DNA of 64,000 nucleotides. It comes from Macrostomum hystrix (Eukaryota > Platyhelminthes > Macrostomidae). Shown here piece by piece: positions 55,370 through 64,000 of the stretch. The notes beneath the pieces are model-generated. The model saw nothing but the letters and a program-made list of their open reading frames with translations, did no database searches and had not been told where the DNA came from. A program made the translations under genes and the position numbers. The stretch lies in contig CATNEN010000001.1 of the NCBI GenBank assembly GCA_950097015.1, forward strand, positions 20,174,001 to 20,238,000, written 5' to 3'. Within the stretch, counting starts at the first letter, position 1. Each line of letters starts with the position of its first letter.

Positions 55370-57587
55370 ATAAATACTGATCTTTACATTAGCTGATCTT
55401 CTAAACAACTGCAGTCTGCAGATAACATGGAGCAGTAACTCACTTTACTTGTAAGAAGAGTATTGTAACCTAATGTACTCAAAACTTAAAGGCTGTGATT
55501 CCAGACTCCACTGAAACAATTTGTGCCCTTTAGCTTTCAATCTTTTTTCATGGCTATTTTAATTACTTTTGGGCCATTCTGCATAACTGGGACACAGTGA
55601 TGAAAAAAAATTACTTGCTATCACCTTAAACTTACAATTTCCATGCAGAAAATAAACTTGGCAACCTGTATAGTGCTTCTTTTAGGTTCTGTGTTAAATC
55701 AAACATGGAGAATTATCTGTTTTGAAATTTTTGTCTTTTTATCATAATCTTCCTGCATGTGGATGTCATACTTTGAGTGATGATAATATGTACTTATTGT
55801 GATTATATTCTGGAGAAAAATATTGAATTTGTGCAGTTGAGACAGTATATTTTCTAGTTATATAGAACGATGCAGTATATAATACTTAAATATAAGCTCT
55901 TGACTGCTTTTTACAGTGAGAAATAAGGGTGTTACGACCATTAGAATCCAGGTGCTTCCAGTTGTGCTGCGGACAATGAGAGTTACTTAAAGTATCGGAA
56001 ATGAATGAAGGAAACATAGGTCTTGTCTACTTAATATGTTCCAAAAATATTTTTTCTGTTGTTCAATCTATAAGTGCCAGAGAAGGCATGTTACAACTAG
56101 AATTTTCTTTTCTTTGAGCAATAAATATCAAAGAAAACTATTTGACATAATTTAATATTTAATATCCATTAGAATAACTTCAAAATATTTTAATTGCTAT
56201 AATTCAAATGACAAAAATATCATAATTTACACAATGAAAAAAAAACATCCAAGACATCCACATACCAAGACTGCCACAGCTGGGGATGGGGTTCAGGAGG
56301 GAATAACTGTTGGTCTTCTGGATAGTTTGGGTGGGTAGATGAGAGGTTGGCAGAGGCTAGGGGTCTAGTGGTAGAGGTTAGCAGCCAGTCAAGTAATTCT
56401 ATTCGATTTTTCTTATTTTGAGTGAGCAACATATGTTTTTTTCTCTGTATGAATACTGAAAGATACTTAAAAATGAATATCTTTACCTTGATAAAATTAA
56501 AGGATTTTTTCAATAAAATAAAAGGTCTAAAACAAAATTTAAAGGTCTTCAATTAGAAGACAAGTTCTTGTTAGATAAATTAGAAATAATGAGACTTGCT
56601 TTCATTTATGGTTCTATATATGAGATGAGATTGCATAATACATGTGAAAGGAAAGACTGTACTAGGCTACTAGCTACTGCCTCTTTCTATGGACAATCAA
56701 TAGACATAACAAACAAACAAAGTTTGATTTAAATATAGCATTACTTCATGCATTTATTGTTAAGGTTCCCACAATAAATAATCAAGGATATGCATTTGGA
56801 TGTGGATGTATACAAAACAATACCCATTAGTGACTAATATATATGTGCATAGCATTCATTGTAGCTGCACATATTCACTCTAGGCTAGAAAAGGGATGCT
56901 TGAGCCTCTTTATTTTCTGACATGCTCTCCACTGTCAGAACTATAATCAGTCTACTAAGACTACTGGCTCTGCACATTTGTAAAATAAAATCAATTCTTG
57001 CTACCTCTCTTGTGGTTGTGGCATCTTACATTAACATTACATTGTTACAACAATATTTACTAGTACGGCATAATCCTTATTCCCGTATTAAATTATTATA
57101 ACAGTAAAAATGACTCAGTAAATTAAAACAAGTCAGACTGTAGCAGTCAGAGGCCTTATTAAACCTTATTTTGATTCTGTATGCGGCTGAACTTATATTT
57201 AAGCCCACAATCAAAATCTCGTGCCTCAATAATAACACGCATTTAAAATAGATCAAATCAATGCAAAATATCTTAACAAATTTAGCTTATTAAAAAGAAT
57301 TTTTCATTTGTGACTAGTATCATAATGCAAAGTGTACATTTATTAAAAATTTTTAACTGTGCATATGTGATTTGTTTAGCACCAAGCATTTATTATTTTA
57401 AATTGTTCGGATTCTATAAAAGCTCAAGGAAAGCGTGTCTGTTTTTATATATTTGATTCTCTTTTGTCCACATTTCTGGCCTGTCCTGTCCAACAGGTCA
57501 TGTCCTGTCTCGAATTTAGCACGTCTGAAGTGCATAATTAGTCTTAATATTTTCAAGATTCCATAATTTTATGTTTCCATGCGACCA
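55370..57587. other. Intergenic stretch, divergent promoter side
   Basis: Between the divergently transcribed NUP107 and thioesterase genes. AT-rich; no gene seen. A minus-strand open frame at 56220-56552 lacks any recognisable domain. No promoter motif can be assigned. Confidence 0.45.
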
Positions 57588-58022
57588 CAGTAGCGTAGCT
57601 AAGCGGGGATAAGGGGATATATCCCCATTTTGCCGACCAAACCAGATTTTGGGGGGTAGCAGAAATGCAGAAATGCAGCAGCTGTGTGTTGTTTTATTGT
57701 TTAGTTTGTATAGTTGTGAGTTTTGTGACTTGTGTGATCAATTAAAATAAATCTGGTCTTACTGCAACATGGTATGTATATGTATATAGTACAAGTATGA
57801 TGTACAAGAAAGACCGTATTGGCTTTACCGGGCTATATGTTATAACAAACTAACAAGTGTAACCCCTGTGCGGCTGTGCTACTATTTGATGCTATAAATG
57901 CACATCTTCTTGACTTCAGGTCAAACTAAAAAACTCAAAAAATAAGGTTCATTTACTTCTGCCCCCATATAGCCATATCCCATGGCAGTATCCCCCATTT
58001 TGAAATCCTAGCTATGCCACTG
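57588..58022. mobile_element. Short non-autonomous TIR element
   Basis: The termini are inverted: left CAGTAGCGTAGCTAAG, right (reverse complement) CAGTGGCATAGCTAGG. CAGTGGCGTAGC-type ends are common among hAT-like MITEs. The 8-bp flanks TGCGACCA and TGCAAAAA agree at 5 of 8, so the target duplication is weak or old. The subterminal parts share CCCCATTTTG. No coding capacity. Confidence 0.65.
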
Positions 58023-58476
58023 TGCAAAAATGTCCAACTTTTTAATTTAATTACCTTAAAATTTGCTTTATAAACTTTGCAGCTATTAGCTGCAAAATCT
58101 GCAACAATAAATAAAATTATTAAATAATATTTGACTTAATCAAATAATGTATAATGTAGAAGTATTGTAGTATTAAAAAAATTAGGCTCTGCTGATTTTA
58201 TACAATTTGTTTTTTGAGATAAATGATATGATAATATAATATAAAAAAACTATAACAGTATATGTATTACATCTTCGGAACTTACTTGTCAAAAGCAGCT
58301 GAGCTTGGTAGTAGAGGAATTTATGATTTAGAATGATACATTATATAAATGGCAATGTTGATGGTAAATGAATACACCTTCATGACCTTTATGACAAATT
58401 TTAGCTTTAACTATTGATTAATAAAAGGCGCCAATGTTAAAATTCAGAATATTGCTTTTTATATTGAAAATTTTAG
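58023..58476. other. Upstream region of the thioesterase gene
   Basis: AT-rich. It ends in GAAAATTTTAG at 58476, a likely 3' splice site. Nothing else identifiable. Confidence 0.45.
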
Positions 58477-58557
58477 CTGCCACTGCTACCACCTTGTCTG
58501 AGACTGTGGGTAGGGCGACCATCAAAGCCATTGGCAACTCTGCTCAGCAGAGCTCAA

Positions 58558-61500
58558 ATGGCAACCATCGCAGTCAGCAAGCCCCGATCTCTAGTTGATG
58601 AGCACATCAGTATCTGTCTATCTGGACTAGCCTCCAATGCTCCTGTGACATTGCGCCTTCAAATCCAAGAGAGCTATGGCTCCTTCTCAGCATTTGGCCA
58701 CTATGTCTCAGATAGTTTGGGCAAACTTAGCCTGGACTCAAGCAGCAGTGTGGGCGGCTCATACACTGGAATTGATGGCATGGGACTGTTCTGGTCATTA
58801 AAGCAGGACCCATCAGCAAAAACTGGCATTCGGCTTCTGAGGCGAGAGGCTGAGATTCCACTGAGGTTCACACTTACTGCACTGGCTGGTCACGTGATGT
58901 GGGATCAGCTGTCTGGCGGCCAAGCGACACCGCTGTGCTCAGCTACTCTGGAGAGAACATACCTGGGCGATTCTGTTGAGCGATTGCCTGTGAAGTTTGG
59001 ACGTTTAAGGGGTAATTAAAATGGTCAATTTCAATTTAAAAACGGTAGGCCTATAGCTATAGTCATTACAGCTAGATTATATTTATAGCGTTCAAATTAT
59101 AGCTGTCGTTCACAGACATATAAAGCTTTTTATGGAAACTTTATGCAGTTATGGAGTTTTATAGAGGCTTTTATGGAACCTTCTTTCAAGTGAGAGCCAC
59201 AAGTCACAGTGAGGCTGTAAATTGGCTCATAATACCAGTCAAATATGATGTGCAAACCTGTGTGAGTCTATGTGCTCAAGTGTCAGCATCAGCATTTCCT
59301 CCAGACTGGCTGAGGGTGGACTTATGATTCGCCAGTTTCAACAGCAACTACAAAAGGCGCATTGGATATTTTTAGCTATTGTCCTAATCCTAGCACTTTA
59401 TACGAAAGGTCGGGAGTTCGAATCTTAACTAAAGGGAAGCAAGTTGTGTCCTTGAGCAAGACTATCTAATTCCCCATTGCTTCAATTCACCAAGCTGTAA
59501 AATGAGTTCTGGTTGAGCTTCAGCTGGGGTGGTGATTTGGGCGGGTGTAGGCGGTCTTCTATGTCCATGGACTGAACAGCTGTACACACCATTTAGAGGC
59601 GACATGCAACTGGCTGTATTTGGCCAATAGATAAGTATCAGGTTGCCTGAAATCCCAAATCTCATCTTTAACTGGCTCGCTTGTTGATTTGACCTCATTT
59701 TATTTCCCACCTCCCGTTGACTTAATTCCTATTTTAAATCCCTCCTCCCGTTGATTTGATCCCAATCTTACATCCCACCTCCCGTTGATTTGATCCCAAT
59801 TTTACATCCCACCTCCCGTTGATTTGATCCCAATTTAAATCCCACCTCCTGTGGATTTAAACCCATATGAAACTTCACCCGGTGGTTTGATCCCATTACA
59901 TTCCCATATCCCATTGGTTTGATCCCATTACATTCCCATATCCCATTGGTTTGATCCCATTACATTCCCATATCCCATTGGTTTGATCCCATTTTGTTCC
60001 CTTATCCCATTGGTTTGATCCCATTTTGTTCCCTTATCCCATTGGTTTGATCCCATCTTTAACAGGCTCGCTGTTCAAGCCGCGGTCGCAGCGCTCCTGC
60101 CCGCCAGTCATCGACCTGTTCGGCACAGGCGGCGGTCTCATGGAGCACAGGTCGGCCCTGCTAGCCAAGGAGGGCTTCAGCGTACTGGCGCTGGCATATT
60201 TCAACTACGAAGACCTGCCAAAGGAGATTCGAGAATTCGACATGGACTATTTTGAGGAGGCCGTCGATTTCATGCTGGCCTCGCCGTACAGTCGGCTCGG
60301 ACCGAGAGGCGGCGTTGGAATGATCGGCGTCAGCGCCGGGGCTGACATTGTGGCCAACGCAGCCATCCTGTTTGGCAGCAAGGTGCGCGCAGTGGCCTGG
60401 CTCAATGGTAATCGATGCCGCAATTGGTACCCGGTGCGTTACAGGGCCAGCTGGTTGCCCAACTATTTCCCTATGGACGTGTCGCGAATTAGGCCTTCAG
60501 ATCGGTCAATCGGACTAGACTGTCGGCCTGCCTGCTGCCCCGAGTGTACTGAAGAACAGGTGAGGCTTTTGCTATTGCTGAAATGGACTCATAAGGGACT
60601 CTAGTCGAATGAATTGGGTGACATGTTTTAGTATCCTAGAACATTTCTCGCGTGATTTCGGCACTCAAAGATAAGTATTAGCTCTGAGAATCTGTGATTC
60701 ATAAAAAAATAATGTTTCTAATATAATATACGCTCGTATAATATAATAATGATTGCAGGAGGGCTGCGGGCAATGGCACATCATTTGGTGACACTAGACC
60801 CGCAGCCAGCGAGGAGGCAATTCTGCCCATTTCGCTCACTCCTGAGCACACACCGTGACACGCGCACACAGATACAATACTCAGGCATAAGCTCACATAG
60901 GTGTGTACAGGTGCCCAGACTTTCTCATCGTGAGGAAGTGTAAACTTTCACTGTGCCTTGGAGGTTGGCACTCAAGGGAGTAAACTGCATGACAAGCTCC
61001 CGAGCCTTCTCTCCGCGGCTGCGCCCCAAACGAATGTGGCCTCGCGGCGGAAAAAAGCTCAGGGACCTTGGCGCAAAACGTTAAAGCGTTAAAAATAGGG
61101 AAAGCCGGAACTTTGGAAGAAAAACAGAGATTCCAAGAAGTGTCCTAGAGCATTTCTCAGTCAAAAATAAGTTGGATGTCTTTGAATCTGTGACTCATTC
61201 AAAATGATTCCCACTTACTCGAGCATGTTATTCTCACTCTAGGAGCTACCTGTCGAGCGAGCCACCTGCAGATTCCTATTCCTGAGCAGCTTGGATGACT
61301 ACTCGGTGCCAGTGGACTCTGGTGCCAGACTCGCTGCTCGCCTACTTCGAGCCGGTCGCTGCCCTGAAACCTTTGAGCACGTAGCTTATCCTGGTGCTGG
61401 GCACCTGCTCGAGCCGCCGATTAGTCCATGCACTCCGCTCTGCTACCATGGAGTTTACGGCCTGCACATGGACTATGGCGGAGACGCCAAGCGGCATCAC

Positions 61501-61602
61501 CTGGCCCAGATGGACAGCTGGAATCGCATAATTCGCATGTTTCACAATGAGCTGGACAACGCTTGTGAATCATCTGAACCTGGTGTAGCTGCTAGGCTTT
61601 GA
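58558..61602 (+). CDS. Acyl-CoA thioesterase / BAAT family (type I ACOT)
   Basis: Three exons (58558-59011, 60066-60559, 61243-61602) join in frame to 435 residues, near the 420-480 usual for ACOT1/2/4 and BAAT. The enzyme hydrolyses fatty acyl-CoA to free acid and CoA. The N-terminal beta-sandwich domain shows LVDEHISICLSGL and GGSYTGIDGMGLFWSL. The alpha/beta-hydrolase domain has the nucleophile motif GVSAGA (Ser241), a late acid in SSLDDYSVP (Asp334 or 335) and the His in GAGHLLEPP (His370). A serine nucleophile argues for thioesterase; bile-acid-conjugating BAAT uses cysteine. The same frame is open back to the splice acceptor at 58476, adding 27 basic residues without acids that could be a mitochondrial presequence if an upstream ATG exon exists. 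An AATAAA lies 175 nt past the stop. Confidence 0.93.
59189..59345 (+). mobile_element. Degenerate family 1 SINE in thioesterase intron 1
   Basis: It shares CACAGTGAGGCTGT, CAAACCTGTGTGAGTCTATG and GACTGGCTGAGGGTGGAC with the family body. The head is lost. Confidence 0.55.
59394..59660 (+). mobile_element. tRNA-derived SINE, family 2, in thioesterase intron 1
   Basis: A B-box-like GAGTTCGAATCTT (about 59415) is followed by CCTTGAGCAAGACTATCTAA, a phrase seen in several invertebrate and fish SINEs. It then shares GTCCATGGACTGAACAGC and TTGGCCAATAG with the copy at 48472-48690. Confidence 0.72.
59700..60062. repeat. Two successive minisatellites in thioesterase intron 1
   Basis: First about four units with CCCACCTCCCGTTGATTTGA (about 34 bp), then about six units with CCCATTGGTTTGATCCCATT (about 33 bp). 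The second series runs to within a few bases of the exon 2 acceptor at 60065 and supplies its pyrimidine-rich tract. Confidence 0.9.
60745..61080 (-). mobile_element. Family 1 SINE in thioesterase intron 2
   Basis: On the minus strand the body and ATT-rich tail match the 17314-17687 copy closely (GGAGGGCTGCGGGCAATGGC on the plus strand is shared exactly). The tRNA head is degenerate beyond AAGGTCCCTGAG. Confidence 0.88.
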
Positions 61603-61777
61603 CATGCTGTGCTGTACAGTGTCAGCGTTGCTAAAAAATACATGTAATAACTTACAATTAGCACCTCAAGGACTTTTAGAATTTATTTTGTATTGCTACT
61701 ACGAGTAGCTTAGTTCGAAAATTATTTTTTTCTCAAAATTTCTCACAGAACAAATTGACAATATTGGCTAAATATTA

Positions 61778-61783
61778 AATAAA
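61778..61783 (+). promoter_or_regulatory. Poly(A) signal of the thioesterase gene
   Basis: AATAAA, about 175 nt after the stop, followed by a T-rich stretch. Confidence 0.6.
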
Positions 61784-62067
61784 TGTGCTTTCTCTTGCTT
61801 ACTCTTGTTTAGCTTATTGTTAATTACATGAATTCACATATAGCTATGCAGATAAGTAAATTTAATTAATTTACTTTATCTAATATCTTCTAGCAACAAG
61901 TAGCTTCTGGACATGACAATATTTATTTTAAAAAGTCACGCCCAAGCAAACCAAATCCTAGCTCGTAGATACAAGACAATGCAATATCTTTTTGTTCTTA
62001 CGGGTTGAGATTCACGTGCATCACGATTCATAAAAGCGTCAGAATCACCAAGTATGGCAGAATCTAA

Positions 62068-64000
62068 TGTCTGATGGGGAATTGGGATCAGAGAACACTC
62101 ATGTCTGATGGGGAATTGGGATCAGAGAACACTCATGTCTAATGGGAATTGGGATCAGAGAACACTCATGTCTGATTGGGATTGGGATCAGAGAACACTC
62201 ATGTCTGATGGGGAATTGGGATCAGAGAACACTCATGTCTGATGGGGAATTGGGATCAGAGAACACTCATGTCTGATGGGGAATTGGGATCAGAGAACAC
62301 TCATGTCTGATGGGGAATTGGGATCAGAGAACACTCATGTCTAATGGGGAATTGGGATCAGAGAACACTCATGTCTGATGGGGAATTGGGATCAGAGAAC
62401 ACTCATGTCTGATGGGGAATTGGGATCAGAGAACACTCATGTCTGATGGGGAATTGGGATCAGAGAACACTCATGTCTGATGGGGAATTGGGATCAGAGA
62501 ACACTCATGTCTGATGGGGAATTGGGATCAGAGAACACTCATGTCTGATGGGGAATTGGGATCAGAGAACACTCATGTCTGATGGGGAATTGGGATCAGA
62601 GAACACTCATGTCTGATTGGGATTGGGATCAGAGAACACTCATGTCTGATGGGGAATTGGGATCAGAGAACACTCATGTCTGATGGGGATTGGGATCAGA
62701 GAACACTCATGTCTGATTGGGATTGGGATCAGAGAACACTCATGTCTGATTGGGATTGGGATCAGAGAACACTCATGTCTGATTGGGATTAGAATCAGAG
62801 AACACTCATGTCTGATGGGGAATTGGGATCAGAGAACACTCATGTCTGATGGGGAATCGGGATCAGAGAACACTCATGTCTGATGGGGAATTGGGATCAG
62901 AGAACACTCATGTCTGATGGGGAATTGGGATCAGAGAACACTCATGTCTGATGGGGAATTGGGATCAGAGAACACTCATGTCTAATGGGGAATTGGGATC
63001 AGAGAACACTCATGTCTGATGGGGAATTGGGATCAGAGAACACTCATGTCTGATGGGGAATTGGGATCAGAGAACACTCATGTCTGATGGGGAATTGGGA
63101 TCAGAGAACACTCATGTCTGATGGGGAATTGGGATCAGAGAACACTCATGTCTGATGGGGAATTGGGATCAGAGAACACTCATGTCTGATGGGGAATTGG
63201 GATCAGAGAACACTCATGTCTGATGGGGAATTGGGATCAGAGAACACTCATGTCTGATGGGGAATTGGGATCAGAGAACACTCATGTCTGATGGGGAATT
63301 GGGATCAGAGAACACTCATGTCTGATTGGGATTGGGATCAGAGAACACTCATGTCTGATTGGGATTAGAATCAGAGAACACTCATGTCTGATGGGGAATT
63401 GGGATCAGAGAACACTCATGTCTGATGGGAATTGGGATCAGAGAACACTCATGTCTGATGGGGAATTGGGATCAGAGAACACTCATGTCTGATGGGGAAT
63501 TGGGATCAGAGAACACTCATGTCTGATGGGGATTGGGATCAGAGAACACTCATGTCTGATGGGGAATTGGGATCAGAGAACACTCATGTCTAATGGGAAT
63601 TGGGATCAGAGAACACTCATGTCTGATGGGGAATTGGGATCAGAGAACACTCATGTCTGATGGGGAATTGGGATCAGAGAACACTCATGTCTGATTGGGG
63701 AATTGGGATCAGAGAACACTCATGTCTGATGGGGAATTGGGATCAGAGAACACTCATGTCTGATTGGGGAATTGGGATCAGAGAACACTCATGTCTGATG
63801 GGGAATTGGGATCAGAGAACACTCATGTCTGATGGGGAATTGGGATCAGAGAACACTCATGTCTGATGGGGAATTGGGATCAGAGAACACTCATGTCTGA
63901 TGGGGAATTGGGATCAGAGAACACTCATGTCTGATGGGGAATTGGGATCAGAGAACACTCATGTCTGATTGGGATTGGGATCAGAGAACACTCATGTCTG
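62068..64000. repeat. 34-bp minisatellite running off the window
   Basis: About 57 copies containing GTCTGATGGGGAATTGGGAT and CAGAGAACACTCAT, with 30-35-bp length variants (GATTGGGATT, TAATGGGAATT). The array is still intact at the last base, so its full length is unknown. No gene overlaps it here. Confidence 0.96.

Noticed and set aside
56220-56552. 110-codon minus-strand frame as a first exon of NUP107
   Set aside because: No recognisable Nup107 sequence and no convincing in-phase splice donor; the downstream ATG already gives a near full-length protein.

Overview
This is a nuclear window from an invertebrate animal. Every gene is split by GT-AG introns, and the set includes families typical of animals: a SUN-domain nuclear-envelope protein, a CD36/LIMP-2 scavenger receptor, Nup107, ER glucosidase I, a BAAT/ACOT acyl-CoA thioesterase and a Mab-21/cGAS-like nucleotidyltransferase. 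Several start codons sit 0-81 nt after a strong 3' splice site with no obvious partner donor. That would fit spliced-leader trans-splicing (flatworm or another spiralian), but it is inference; the species cannot be fixed from the sequence.

Layout. 1-4736: repeats, a hAT-like remnant, a possible Merlin transposase relic and a tRNA-derived SINE. 4751-7757 (+): two-exon LRR protein, 418 aa. 8459-15555 (+): six-exon SUN protein, 1722 aa. 15566-20547: a complete hAT-like MITE, two SINE insertions side by side and a 2.1-kb minisatellite. 20625-24538 (+): three-exon CD36-family receptor, 598 aa. 26796-31880 (-): single-exon 1694-aa serine-rich repeat protein of unknown function. 33399-33843: a MITE with a perfect 9-bp target duplication. 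35838-36534: relics of a second cGAS-like gene. 36901-40903 (-): three-exon ankyrin plus Mab-21/cGLR protein, 875 aa. 43617-44595: minisatellite. 44727-49526 (-): five-exon MOGS, 851 aa. 50728-55346 (-): five-exon NUP107, 910 aa. 57588-58022: a TIR element. 58558-61602 (+): three-exon acyl-CoA thioesterase, about 435 aa. 62068-64000: a 34-bp minisatellite running off the window.

All exon joins given were checked by hand for reading phase, and each coding total is a multiple of three. The genes do not form one pathway. NUP107 and the SUN protein both act at the nuclear envelope; MOGS works in ER N-glycan trimming; the CD36 relative is probably its kind of glycosylated membrane client. NUP107 and the thioesterase are divergent across about 3 kb.

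Two things stand out. First, about half of the introns carry their own private minisatellite (9-42 bp units), in one case copying the intron's splice donor. Second, the ankyrin-fused cGAS-like receptor keeps all three expected catalytic acidic residues and lies next to decayed pieces of a duplicate. It is the best candidate here for an under-described system, plausibly innate immune signalling.
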